Shown: piece after piece, positions 43,168 through 52,055 of the stretch
Position numbering within the stretch: position 1 is the stretch's first letter
Layout of the letters: each line of letters begins with the position of its first letter
Assembly: GCA_965222485.1 (NCBI GenBank)
Contig: CBDCUC010000040.1
Location: forward strand, 496,001 to 560,000
DNA: 64,000 bases
Direction of reading: 5' to 3'
Origin: CBDCUC01 sp965222485
GTDB lineage: Bacteria; Pseudomonadota; Alphaproteobacteria; Rhizobiales; Hyphomicrobiaceae
Translations under genes and position numbers: made by a program
The notes under the pieces: generated by a model
Database searches by the model: none
What the model saw: the letters and a program-made list of their open reading frames with translations, nothing else
Told to the model about the DNA's origin: nothing

Positions 43168-43896
43168 ATGGCAGAGCCCCGGTACGACAAGGCAGATTTT
43201 TTCTTGGGCTTGATGCATGAACGCCAAGGTGCCGGCGCAACAATCGGTCATATCGTGACGAGGCAGGATGTGAACGCAGGACATCGCTGCCGGATTATTA
43301 TTGCGGATAAGAATCCAGTCGTGCGCGCCGGTCTGTCCGATTTTCTGGGTCGCGAAGACCGTTTTGATGTTGTCGATGCATTGGCTGACGGCGCCAAGTT
43401 CGTCAGCTTTTGCGAGCGAGGCGGCGCCGACATCGGCATTATCGGTTGGTCGCTGCCTGACATGACGGGCTGCGATGTTCTCGACATCGTCAGAAGGCGT
43501 CAGCTGCCGGTCCGCATAATCGTCTACACCAATGACGCTGATCCAGCAGTCTTGCGCGATTCCGTGAAAGGTGGCGCCTGGGGTTTTGCGCTGAAAAGCG
43601 ATGATCCCGAATTGCTGGTCGATACCGTCAACAGTGTTTCGCGTGGCCGTTTGAGCCTTCCCTACGTCGACATCAAAACACTTGTCGACGACCCACTCGA
43701 TGTTCTCACGACCCGCGAACGCGAGCTGTTGCGCGCGCTGGCAAACGGATTGACCAATGAACAGATCGCCGCGCGCATCGGCATTTCCCACAATACCGTC
43801 AAGTATCACTTGAAGAACCTATACGACAAACTTCAGGTCAAGAACCGGGCCATGGCGGTGGCGCTCTACATGTCGTTGCCAGCCACCGCGCGCTAG
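43168..43896 (+). CDS. LuxR/NarL-type regulator with pseudo-receiver
   Basis: A 242-residue protein: an N-terminal extension (~40 aa), a receiver-like domain (~42-160) and a GerE/LuxR helix-turn-helix (~175-235: TTRERELLRALANGLTNEQI, then AARIGISHNTVKYHL and KLQVKNRAMAVA). In the receiver the acidic pair is reduced to Asp-Lys (IADKNP) and the phospho-acceptor Asp is Gly93 (IIGWSLPDM instead of LLDxxMP). The switch Thr (VYTND) and Lys (ALKSD) remain. Phosphorylation of the usual kind is therefore impossible. No cognate kinase is adjacent. It lies 620 bp upstream of mclA, reading the same way, so it could regulate the serine-cycle genes. Confidence 0.85.
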   Translation: MAEPRYDKADFFLGLMHERQGAGATIGHIVTRQDVNAGHRCRIIIADKNPVVRAGLSDFLGREDRFDVVDALADGAKFVSFCERGGADIGIIGWSLPDMTGCDVLDIVRRRQLPVRIIVYTNDADPAVLRDSVKGGAWGFALKSDDPELLVDTVNSVSRGRLSLPYVDIKTLVDDPLDVLTTRERELLRALANGLTNEQIAARIGISHNTVKYHLKNLYDKLQVKNRAMAVALYMSLPATAR

Positions 43897-44516
43897 CGTT
43901 CTTGGTCGAATGCCAGCTTTCATCGCGCAAATTTCAGGTGCGGCAAATTCCCCCTGAAAGCCACCCGGCCCCCCATTTCGCCTAGCTCTCACCATCTTCT
44001 TCCGTGTCACCAGAGGTGAGCGCTAACCATTTGTTTTAACGCACATATTTGGGCGTTAGGTTGCGGCGGTGCCAACACCATAAATCGGTCTGAGCCGGTA
44101 CCGGGTAGGGGAAGACTACCCGTTGGGATCCAGCAGACATACCCTGCCGCGCCGATCCGGTCACCGAACGGGTGTTGTGCCATCTGAGCTGATGGTCGAT
44201 CAACGCGGTTAAGTTTGGGGGCAGATGGGATGACAGCTGAACGCGCAGCAGTACCGCTCAGCCAGGACATCTGGGCCGCGACCAAGCCAGCAGGATAATT
44301 GATCTGACTGTTGTCAGTTCGCACGTCAGCGCAACGTGTTTCGACACGCCAGGACAACAAGAAAGAGCGCCAGTTGATTCCAAAAGAAGGGCGGTGTTCC
44401 TTCCTAAATTTCCCTCGGGTGGCTGAAAACCGGGTCTCAGTTTGACGCCAAAGCATCCGACCGTTTAACCCCAATTATTAAAACAAGAACCAAGCAAGAG
44501 AGGAAACAAAAGGCAA
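43897..44516. other. Gene-free region upstream of mclA
   Basis: About 620 bp that should contain the promoter of the serine-cycle block. A 7 bp hairpin lies at 44102-44122 (CGGGTAG/CTACCCG). An open frame on the minus strand (44007-44474) lacks family resemblance and a ribosome site. The last 50 bp are A-rich with GAGAGGAAACAAAAGG ahead of mclA. Confidence 0.5.
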
Positions 44517-45464
44517 ATGAGCTATACACTCCATCCCCCCCGCAAGACACGGCTGCAGCGCAGTGAGCTTGCCGTTCCAGGCTCCAACACCACGATGATC
44601 GAAAAGGCAGCCGAGAGTGCCGCAGACTTCATCTTTCTTGATTGCGAAGATGCTGTTGCTCCGCCCGACAAGGAGCAGGCGCGTAAAAACATCATCGAAG
44701 CTCTGAACGACATCGACTGGAAGGGCAAAGGCAAGTCCATCAGCGTCCGTATCAACGGTCTCGACACGCATTACATGTATCGCGATGTCGTCGACATCAT
44801 GGAGCAGGCAGGCGACAAGCTGGACACCATTTTGGTCCCGAAGGTCGGTGTGCCGGCCGACATGTACATGGTCGAAGCACTGTGCTCCCAGATAGAGCAG
44901 GCCAAAGGCTACACGGAGCCGGTAGGCCTTGAAGCCTTGATCGAGACGGCACTTGGCATGGCCAATGTCGAAGACATCGCCAAAGCTGGCGGCCGTCTGG
45001 AAGCTATGCACTTCGGCGTCGCCGATTATGCAGCAAGCCTGCGTTCTCGGACCGTTGTGATTGGCGGCCTCAATCCAGACTATCCTGGCGATCAGTGGCA
45101 TGCCTCGCTAACCCGCATGCTGGTCACCTGCCGGGCATACGGCATTCGTGCGATTGATGGACCGTTCGGCGATTTTTCTGATCCCGATGCATATGTCGAC
45201 GCCGCAAAGCGCGGCGCTGCGCTCGGCTTTGAAGGCAAGTGGGCAATCCACCCGTCCCAGATCGAGCTGGCCAATCAGGTTTACTCACCGCCGGCCGCTG
45301 AAGTTGAGCGTGCCTACAAGATCATCGAAGCTCTCAAGGAAGCGGAAGCTCAAGGCAAAGGTGCTGCCTCCCTCGACGGCAAGATGATCGACGCCGCCTC
45401 CGAGCGCATGGCGACGAACGTGATCACAGTCGACAAGCTTATCAAGGCGTCATCGGGTAGCTGA
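44517..45464 (+). CDS. mclA: L-malyl-CoA/beta-methylmalyl-CoA lyase
   Basis: A 315-residue citrate-lyase-beta-like enzyme (HpcH/HpaI fold) that splits malyl-CoA into acetyl-CoA and glyoxylate, the closing step of the serine cycle. Motifs: SELAVPGSNTTMIEKA, DFIFLDCEDAVAP (metal Asp and Glu), SVRINGLDTHYMYRDV, LIETALGMANVEDIA, MHFGVADYAASL and GKWAIHPSQIELANQ-type sequences. Preceded by an A-rich leader with AGGAAAC and AAGGC. First gene of mclA-mtkA-mtkB-ppc. Confidence 0.95.
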   Translation: MSYTLHPPRKTRLQRSELAVPGSNTTMIEKAAESAADFIFLDCEDAVAPPDKEQARKNIIEALNDIDWKGKGKSISVRINGLDTHYMYRDVVDIMEQAGDKLDTILVPKVGVPADMYMVEALCSQIEQAKGYTEPVGLEALIETALGMANVEDIAKAGGRLEAMHFGVADYAASLRSRTVVIGGLNPDYPGDQWHASLTRMLVTCRAYGIRAIDGPFGDFSDPDAYVDAAKRGAALGFEGKWAIHPSQIELANQVYSPPAAEVERAYKIIEALKEAEAQGKGAASLDGKMIDAASERMATNVITVDKLIKASSGS

Positions 45465-45631
45465 TTCTATGTGAAGACCCGCTGCTGCCCCTATCGCGTT
45501 TGCAATCAGGCCAACGTGACGGGGGCGGCGGCGGACAGACACGTCGTGGCAGCGAACAAACAAGAAATAGCGAACGCTGCTTCGAATTCCGTAAGAACCT
45601 GAGGAAATGCAAAGATCCAGGAGGTCCGAAA

Positions 45632-46792
45632 ATGGACATTCATGAATATCAGGCAAAGGAGCTGCTCTCGAAGTTTGGCGTTCCCGTGCCCCGCGGCGGT
45701 CTCGCCTATAGCCCTGAGCAGGCAACCTACCGTGCGAATGAGTTGGGCGGCGATGTGTGGGCCGTCAAGGCGCAGATCCATTCCGGCGCCCGCGGCAAGG
45801 CAGGCGGCGTCAAGATTTGCCGAAACGACGACGAGGTCTGGGAAGCTGCAGCCGGCATGCTTGGCAAGCGGCTCGTCACGGTTCAGACAGGCCCACAAGG
45901 CAAATTGGTCTCACGCCTTTACATCGAAGAAGGCACAGACATCGACAAGGAGATCTACCTAAGCTTTGTCATGGACCGCGCAGCCGAGCGCATCGTCGTC
46001 GTCGCGTCAGCCTCGGGCGGTATGGATATTGAGGAGATTTCAGAAACCCAGCCAGATTCAATCCTGCGCGTATCTGTTGACCCCGCAGTCGGTATGCAGG
46101 CCTTCCAGGCACGCGAAGTTGCATTCGGCCTTGGTCTTGATGCATCGCTGACAAACAAATTCGAGCGTACGATCATGGGCTGCTACCGGGCGTTCCGCGA
46201 TCTCGACGCAACGTTGCTGGAAATCAACCCGCTGGTCATCACCAAGGGCAAGACAGTCGTCGCACTCGATGCCAAGATGTCCTTCGACGAAAACGCTCTA
46301 TTCCGCCGCCCTCAGATCTCCGAACTTCGCGACAAGAGCCAGGAAGACCCGCGCGAGACCTACGCGTCCGATCGCGGCCTGTCTTACGTTGGATTGGATG
46401 GAGACATCGGTTGCGTCGTGAACGGTGCCGGCTTGGCCATGGCGACACTGGATATGATCAAGCTCGCAGGCGGCGAGCCTGCAAACTTCCTCGATATCGG
46501 TGGTGGTGCCAGCCCCGAACGCGTTGCGAAATCATTCCGCGCCGTTCTTAAGGACAAAAACGTCAAGGCGCTGATGATCAATGTGTTCGCAGGCATCAAT
46601 CGCTGTGATTGGGTTGCCCAGGGCGTCGTCGACGCGGTGAAAGAACTCGATATTAAACTCCCTGTCGTCGTGCGACTGGCCGGGACGAATGTCGAAGAAG
46701 GCCGCAAGATCATTGACAATAGTGGCCTGTCGGTAATCACCGCGGACTCGTTGCGCGACGCGGCTGAAAAAGCCGTTGCTGCAGCGAAGTAA
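45632..46792 (+). CDS. mtkA: Malate-CoA ligase (malate thiokinase) beta subunit
   Basis: A 386-residue ATP-grasp subunit homologous to succinyl-CoA synthetase beta. Motifs: MDIHEYQAKELLSKFGVPVP, WAVKAQIHSGARGKAGGVKI, LEINPLVITKGKTVVALDAK and DIGGGASPERVAKSF. With MtkB it makes malyl-CoA from malate, CoA and ATP. Sequence alone cannot separate it from SucC; its place between mclA and ppc decides for malate thiokinase. ATG 45632 has AGGAGG (45619-45624) upstream; the longer frame from 45500 is leader. Confidence 0.93.
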   Translation: MDIHEYQAKELLSKFGVPVPRGGLAYSPEQATYRANELGGDVWAVKAQIHSGARGKAGGVKICRNDDEVWEAAAGMLGKRLVTVQTGPQGKLVSRLYIEEGTDIDKEIYLSFVMDRAAERIVVVASASGGMDIEEISETQPDSILRVSVDPAVGMQAFQAREVAFGLGLDASLTNKFERTIMGCYRAFRDLDATLLEINPLVITKGKTVVALDAKMSFDENALFRRPQISELRDKSQEDPRETYASDRGLSYVGLDGDIGCVVNGAGLAMATLDMIKLAGGEPANFLDIGGGASPERVAKSFRAVLKDKNVKALMINVFAGINRCDWVAQGVVDAVKELDIKLPVVVRLAGTNVEEGRKIIDNSGLSVITADSLRDAAEKAVAAAK

Positions 46793-46812
46793 GCGGAGGG
46801 AGGACAACAACA

Positions 46813-47706
46813 ATGGCAATTCACATCAACGAGAAGACACCGATACTGGTCCAGGGTTTTACCGGCAGAATCGGCACGTTCCACGCTCAGGAAATGATCG
46901 ACTATGGGTCCAACGTGGTCGGCGGCGTGACACCGGGCAAAGGTGGCACTGAGCATCTGGGCCGCCCAGTGTTCAATACGGTGAAAGGTGCTGTTAAGGA
47001 GACGGGAGCTGAAGCATCGATCGTCTTTGTTCCACCTCCATTTGCCGCAGACGCAATCATGGAGGCGGCTGATGCGGGTATCAAATTCTGCACCTGCATT
47101 ACGGATGGTATCCCGACCCAGGACATGATCCGCGTAAAGCGCTACATGCGCCGTTACAAGAAGGATCGCCGCATGCGCCTGGCTGGCCCCAACTGTGCCG
47201 GTTCGATCAGCCCAGGCAAATCCATGCTTGGTATCATGCCGGGACATATCTACAAGCCCGGCCGCATTGGCGTCATTGGCCGCTCCGGCACGCTAGGCTA
47301 TGAGGCGGCCGAGCAGATGGCGGCTCTCGGGCTGGGTATCTCTACGGCCATAGGTATCGGCGGCGATCCAATCAACGGCTCATCATTCCTCGACTACCTG
47401 ATCGATTTCGAAAACGATCCGGATACTGACGCCGTCTTGATGATCGGTGAGATCGGCGGTCCGCAGGAAGCTCAGGCAGCCGAGTATGCCCGCGACCACA
47501 TGAAGAAGCCTGTGGCCGCCTACATTGCCGGTTTGTCCGCACCCAAAGGACGCCGCATGGGCCACGCAGGTGCCATCGTAACGGCGTATGGTGAGGCCGC
47601 CGACGAAAAGGTTGAGATCCTCAAAGCTGCAGGTGTTACGATTTGTCCAACGCCGTCCGACATGGGCGCGACTGTCAAAAAGATGGTTGAGGGCATGAAG
47701 TCGTAG
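46813..47706 (+). CDS. mtkB: Malate-CoA ligase (malate thiokinase) alpha subunit
   Basis: A 297-residue subunit homologous to succinyl-CoA synthetase alpha. CoA-binding N-terminal domain: LVQGFTGRIGTFHAQEMIDYG, VGGVTPGKGGTEHLG. The phospho-histidine lies in GRRMGHAGAIVTAYGEA, and IGIGGDPINGSSFLDYL is a conserved loop. It follows mtkA by 20 bp with GGAGGGAGG upstream. Functions only with MtkA. Confidence 0.94.
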   Translation: MAIHINEKTPILVQGFTGRIGTFHAQEMIDYGSNVVGGVTPGKGGTEHLGRPVFNTVKGAVKETGAEASIVFVPPPFAADAIMEAADAGIKFCTCITDGIPTQDMIRVKRYMRRYKKDRRMRLAGPNCAGSISPGKSMLGIMPGHIYKPGRIGVIGRSGTLGYEAAEQMAALGLGISTAIGIGGDPINGSSFLDYLIDFENDPDTDAVLMIGEIGGPQEAQAAEYARDHMKKPVAAYIAGLSAPKGRRMGHAGAIVTAYGEAADEKVEILKAAGVTICPTPSDMGATVKKMVEGMKS

Positions 47707-48045
47707 CGGTAGTGGACCCAAGCGACCCCTTGGCGGACGGGCATGACAATCATTGTTGCGCCAACAGCCTAGGGCAGACGAATGACGGACCGGGGTTTGG
47801 CGATGGCTTCATCCCCGGTCCGTATCAAACGGTGAGGCTCGCAATCGGCGGCGGCACGGCGTCGATGACGTGCTCAAAAGCAGGCACGGATCGGAAGGGT
47901 GAAATGAGCTTATGGCAACAGGCCATCTGCTCCAGCACACGAATATTGCTGGAAGTTCCATATGCGGCCTTCCCCGTGGCCGAGGACAATTGTGCCAAAG
48001 AAGCACGACAAACTGCTGCAAAAATCATCTTGAGTGGAGGAAAAC
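47707..48045. other. Spacer between mtkB and ppc with a strong hairpin
   Basis: About 340 bp with no credible gene. The hairpin at 47786-47822 is listed separately. The ribosome site of ppc (GTGGAGGAAAAC) ends the region. Confidence 0.5.
47786..47822 (+). terminator. Stem-loop between mtkB and ppc
   Basis: A perfect 10 bp stem, CGGACCGGGG (786-795) with CCCCGGTCCG (813-822), and a 17 nt loop lie 80 bp after mtkB. No T-run follows, so it is more likely an attenuating or mRNA-stabilising structure than an efficient intrinsic terminator. Confidence 0.55.
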
Positions 48046-50916
48046 GTGTTCGAAGCCCAACAGCAAAAAGCGTCGATCAAACTTGACGAAGTTCAGCTGC
48101 GTGACGAACTGCGCTCACTCCGTCGATTGATACCGGATAGCCCCTGGCTCAATCCCATTACGGCAGTCGCCTTCGACTTATCGCGCAAGTTGGAAGCTGG
48201 CGACATCTCCTTTGAAGAGCTCAAGGCACTCGCGGGCCGCCTTCTCGACAACGCTTGTGTAGAGCGGGCCCGTCGCATGCGTTCACGCGTCGAATTCGTA
48301 GACCAGAACGCAACGATTAATGACTTCTCTTCATTTATTCAAAGCACGATCGATAGCTCGGGCTCCGATGCGGACGCGCTCTCGAAGTTTGCAAATCGTT
48401 GGGAACGGGCCCGCTCCGGAATTGTGCTGACGGCCCACCCGACCTTTGGGTTGTCCGACGGTTTGTCGCGCCGCATGATCGAAATTGCCGTCGACAACGA
48501 CGAATCTGCAGCCTCCGTGATTGGCCATCGTCATCGCCCGGACGATGGTATTGATTTGGACTATGAGCACTCCCGTGCGCAAGACGCGATCATAAATCTT
48601 CGCAATGCCTACGAGGAGTTGTTGAACAGCTTCTATTCTGTCGCTGCAGCACGATTTGGTGATGACGCATTCTCACTGCGACCCAAGCTCACGACCATCG
48701 CCACCTGGGTCGGGTATGATCTAGACGGCCGCACAGACATCACGTGGATCCGCTCCTTTGTCCTGAAGCTTGAAGAAAAGAAGGCTGCGCTTACCGATAT
48801 CCGTGAGCGCTTCCTGACGTTGAAGCATCATTTGGGCGACGAGAGTGAAATTGAACGCTTGGCCCGCCAGATGACCGGCAAGCTCGATCTCGCTATTGCC
48901 GCCGTCACAGAGCAGTACAAAGCTTTGAAGGCAGTCGCTGAAGAGGACAAGCCTCTCGCAGAGGGGGCCAACGTCGTCACGCGACCCGACGGCTACAACA
49001 TCACATCTGTCTCGACACTGACGCAGATCCTTGACGATCTTGTCAGCACTGTTTCAAGCCCACAAATGAAACGCTCTCTCGCCGCCTTGCGCGGTTTGAT
49101 CGAGGCCACAGGTCTGGGCACCGCACATATTCACGTGCGCATCAATGCAGCTCAGCTCGACAACGCACTGCGGGCCTTTGTGCACGAGCCATGGACGGCC
49201 GATCTCTCAGAGCGGCGCGCCTTGGAACAACTCGCCAAAATGATCGACGAGACCGAAGAGGAAAGCGTCAACTTCGGCACGCTTGATTTAGAAACTGCGA
49301 CCGCCATCCGGCAATTTGCGCTCATCGCTCAAATCCACAAGTATGTCGATGCAGACACGCCGATTCGGTTCCTCATCGCCGAGTGTGAATCGCCGGCGAG
49401 CGTCATGATCGCGGTATTATTTGCCAAACTGTTTGGCGTATCGGATGCGGTAGACATCTCGCCGCTCTTCGAAACACCGTCGGGACTGGAACGTGGCGGC
49501 CGGCTTATCGGCGAACTGCTGTCCCAAAAATCGTACCGGGACTATGTGTCCCGCCGCCGGCGTCTCAGCATCCAGGCAGGATTTTCCGATGCCGGCCGCT
49601 TTATTGGTCAGGCAGCCGCCACTATGGCAATTGAGCGTCTTCATCACTCAATTGCAAAGCAAATCCATAAGGCAGAACTAGGCGACGTCGAAACGTTGAT
49701 CTTCTCCACCCACGGCGAGTCCATGGGGCGTGGTGCACATCCCGGAGATCTGCGCCGCCGGTTGAGTTACGTATTGCCACACGAGTCGCGCCGGCGATTC
49801 GAGAAATACGGGCTGCCGATCAAGCATGAGACCAGCTTCCAGGGTGGTGACGGCTACCTGTTCTTTGCCAACCGACGGCTTACGACGCGAGCGTTGGCGA
49901 CCGTCATCATGGATGGTGGCTACCTGGAACGCGATCCCGACCCGTACTACGATGATGAGAACCTTTCGCTGGACATATTCCTGCGCCTGCGCGCTTATCA
50001 GCAGAATCTCTTCGCTCACAGCGGCTATCGCGCCTTGCTGGGGGCGTTTGGGCCAAATCTTCTGTTCAAGACGGGAAGTCGTGCGGTAAAGCGTCAATCA
50101 GATACTGCTGCGCCGGTCGACCGGGGCGATCCCTCGCGCATGCGCGCAATCCCCAACAATGCGATTCTGCAGCAGTTCGGCTACGTGGCAAATGTCGTTG
50201 CCGGGCTCGGTGCAGCCGCGGGTTCAGATCGCGAACGTTTTGTAGCCCTGGCAAAGAAATCGCAACGCCTGCGCACGATCATTGAAATGATAGCGCGCGC
50301 AAAGCAGCTCTCCAGCCTGAACGCGATGAGCGCCAACGCTCAGATATTTGATGCCGGCTTTTGGGCTTCGCGCGCATCTTGGGGATGTGAGCCCAAGCTC
50401 GACAAAGCGTTTCGATTGTTATCGACGACACTCCTGAAAGACGACCGCGCCAGCGACATCCATGGTCTGACGCATCACCTGCGGCTCGATGCAATCGACC
50501 TGCATGCGATACTGGAAGAAATCGGCCTGGAAGGTGGTAAGGTTCCCGACGACATACGTCTTGAACTTGACCTTCTACAGGCCATTCGTCTCGCATTGAT
50601 CATGCGCATCTTCATCCTGTGCGCCAGGCTTCCGCGTTTTGCACCGCGTAACGATATGTCGCCAGACCAAATCCTAAAAATGGCGCTGTCGCTCGACATT
50701 CCCGAGGTTCTCTCATTCATGCGCATGGCGTTCCCGCGTCGAGCAGGTGCGGAACTGCAAAGCGATGCCTTTACAGAGTCCGCCACCTACCGTCCGCACG
50801 GCATTGAGGACTATGGACGCTTGGAGACGGAAATCCTTGCACCGATGGAAGAGGCCTACGAATTTATCCGCGAAATCGGCACGGGAATTTCGCATCACTT
50901 CGGTGCTTTCGGATAA
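48046..50916 (+). CDS. ppc: Phosphoenolpyruvate carboxylase, divergent (methylotroph-type) form
   Basis: A 956-residue enzyme that carboxylates PEP to oxaloacetate, feeding the malate branch of the serine cycle. The catalytic His block GIVLTAHPTFGLS is intact. Other standard motifs are altered: the usual GGDRDGNP reads VGYDLDGRTD, the GYSDSxKD block reads AGFSDAGRFIG, and the FHGRGGxxGRGG loop reads STHGESMGRGAHP. This suggests the separate PEPC clade found in serine-cycle methylotrophs, which is reported to be insensitive to acetyl-CoA activation. GTG 48046 is preferred, with GGAGG 5 nt upstream; an in-frame GTG at 48034 overlaps the ribosome site. Confidence 0.92.
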   Translation: MFEAQQQKASIKLDEVQLRDELRSLRRLIPDSPWLNPITAVAFDLSRKLEAGDISFEELKALAGRLLDNACVERARRMRSRVEFVDQNATINDFSSFIQSTIDSSGSDADALSKFANRWERARSGIVLTAHPTFGLSDGLSRRMIEIAVDNDESAASVIGHRHRPDDGIDLDYEHSRAQDAIINLRNAYEELLNSFYSVAAARFGDDAFSLRPKLTTIATWVGYDLDGRTDITWIRSFVLKLEEKKAALTDIRERFLTLKHHLGDESEIERLARQMTGKLDLAIAAVTEQYKALKAVAEEDKPLAEGANVVTRPDGYNITSVSTLTQILDDLVSTVSSPQMKRSLAALRGLIEATGLGTAHIHVRINAAQLDNALRAFVHEPWTADLSERRALEQLAKMIDETEEESVNFGTLDLETATAIRQFALIAQIHKYVDADTPIRFLIAECESPASVMIAVLFAKLFGVSDAVDISPLFETPSGLERGGRLIGELLSQKSYRDYVSRRRRLSIQAGFSDAGRFIGQAAATMAIERLHHSIAKQIHKAELGDVETLIFSTHGESMGRGAHPGDLRRRLSYVLPHESRRRFEKYGLPIKHETSFQGGDGYLFFANRRLTTRALATVIMDGGYLERDPDPYYDDENLSLDIFLRLRAYQQNLFAHSGYRALLGAFGPNLLFKTGSRAVKRQSDTAAPVDRGDPSRMRAIPNNAILQQFGYVANVVAGLGAAAGSDRERFVALAKKSQRLRTIIEMIARAKQLSSLNAMSANAQIFDAGFWASRASWGCEPKLDKAFRLLSTTLLKDDRASDIHGLTHHLRLDAIDLHAILEEIGLEGGKVPDDIRLELDLLQAIRLALIMRIFILCARLPRFAPRNDMSPDQILKMALSLDIPEVLSFMRMAFPRRAGAELQSDAFTESATYRPHGIEDYGRLETEILAPMEEAYEFIREIGTGISHHFGAFG

Positions 50917-50922
50917 CAGGCC

Positions 50923-50958
50923 TGCGTGAAGTTGCACAAGTTTTTGCAACTTCACGCA
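50923..50958. terminator. Bidirectional terminator between ppc and prmB
   Basis: A perfect 13-14 bp stem (TGCGTGAAGTTGCA with TGCAACTTCACGCA) and an 8 nt loop (CAAGTTTT) lie between the converging ppc and prmB genes, starting 7 bp after the ppc stop. Confidence 0.75.
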
Positions 50959-50960
50959 CC

Positions 50961-51923
50961 TTACAAACCCTTTAGGTCACCATAGGTGAGAGCAAAGACT
51001 TCGCCCTGGCTCTCTTCGGTGTCGAGCCACATAAACGGCAGGCCGGGGTACTCCGCTTCAAGCGCATCCAACGCGCGGCCCGCTTCGACGATCAACACGC
51101 CGTCTTTGCTTAGATGGAGAGCTGCTTGCGCCAGGATCTTGCGCACCAAATCTAGTCCGTCAGGACCGCCAGCGTGCGCCATTACGGGCTCCGCGTCATA
51201 CTCTGGTGGAAACTGCTTTATCTCGTCATCCCTGACATAAGGCGGATTGGCGATGATGACGTCATAGCGCTTTTCGCCAATAGCACTGAATAAATCCGAC
51301 TTAATAACCTGAACGCGCTCACCGAGCCCGTAGTCATCGACGTTCTTTTGCGCAACCGCCAGGGCATCATCGGAAAGGTCTGCTCCGTCTACCGTGGCGT
51401 TGGGGAAATACAAGGCTGCAAGGATCGCCAGGCAACCCGAGCCCGTGCACATGTCCAGAACACGTTCCACGCCTCCTCGATCGGGCACAATCGTATCAAG
51501 GCCAATGGCGAACAGTTCGCCGATATAGGATCGTGGAACGATGACGCGTTCATCGGTGTGGAAGCGATGCCCCTGGATATAGGCGCAGCCGGTCAGATAG
51601 GCGGCGGGTTTGCGCGTATCGATGCGCCGCGCCAATTGCACAGCCACCTTCTCACGTTCGCTGCGCGTAAGCCGCGCATCGAGCCAGGGCTCCAATTCGC
51701 TAATGTCGAGATTGAGCGTGTGCAGGATCAAAAAGGCAGCTTCATCAAGTGCCGTTCCGGTACCGTGGCCGTAGCTAAGACACGCAGCCTCGAACTCGCT
51801 GACTGCGAAACGAAGCCAGTCACGGACCGTGATAAGGTCGTCGATGACGCGGTTGTCGAACCAGCGCTCAGCTGTATTCGACTGAGATGTTCTCGTTATA
51901 GAAGGTAACTTCTTGCCGGCCAC
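50961..51923 (-). CDS. prmB: Ribosomal protein L3 N5-glutamine methyltransferase
   Basis: A 320-residue HemK-family methyltransferase. SAM motif I is VLDMCTGSGCLAILAALYFP, and the glutamine-binding NPPY is in VIIANPPYVRDDEI. The PrmB-type features are TVRDWLRFAVSEFEAACLSYGHGT near the N-terminus and FPPEYDAEPVMAHAGGPDGLD after NPPY. It modifies a glutamine of ribosomal protein L3. The gene is complete. Confidence 0.92.
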   Translation of the reverse strand: MAGKKLPSITRTSQSNTAERWFDNRVIDDLITVRDWLRFAVSEFEAACLSYGHGTGTALDEAAFLILHTLNLDISELEPWLDARLTRSEREKVAVQLARRIDTRKPAAYLTGCAYIQGHRFHTDERVIVPRSYIGELFAIGLDTIVPDRGGVERVLDMCTGSGCLAILAALYFPNATVDGADLSDDALAVAQKNVDDYGLGERVQVIKSDLFSAIGEKRYDVIIANPPYVRDDEIKQFPPEYDAEPVMAHAGGPDGLDLVRKILAQAALHLSKDGVLIVEAGRALDALEAEYPGLPFMWLDTEESQGEVFALTYGDLKGL

Positions 51924-52055
51924 ATCTGTGTCCTGGATCGGTCAACGAAAATGTTGTTCGGTCAATTCCAGGACCAGTTCATTCTAGCTGGTCAAGACGC
52001 TGGATGTCGAACGGTAGGGCAGCTAAGCAGCTTTTGTTGGAAAGATATGCCTCGC

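Noticed and set aside
44007..44474. 155-codon open frame on the minus strand upstream of mclA
   Set aside because: No family resemblance, no ribosome site, and it lies in what must be the mclA promoter region.
45632..47706. Succinyl-CoA synthetase sucCD
   Set aside because: The sequences are homologous, but placement between malyl-CoA lyase and PEP carboxylase fits malate thiokinase.
47712..48086. 124-codon open frame between mtkB and ppc
   Set aside because: It crosses the strong hairpin and runs into ppc in another frame; the translation looks random.
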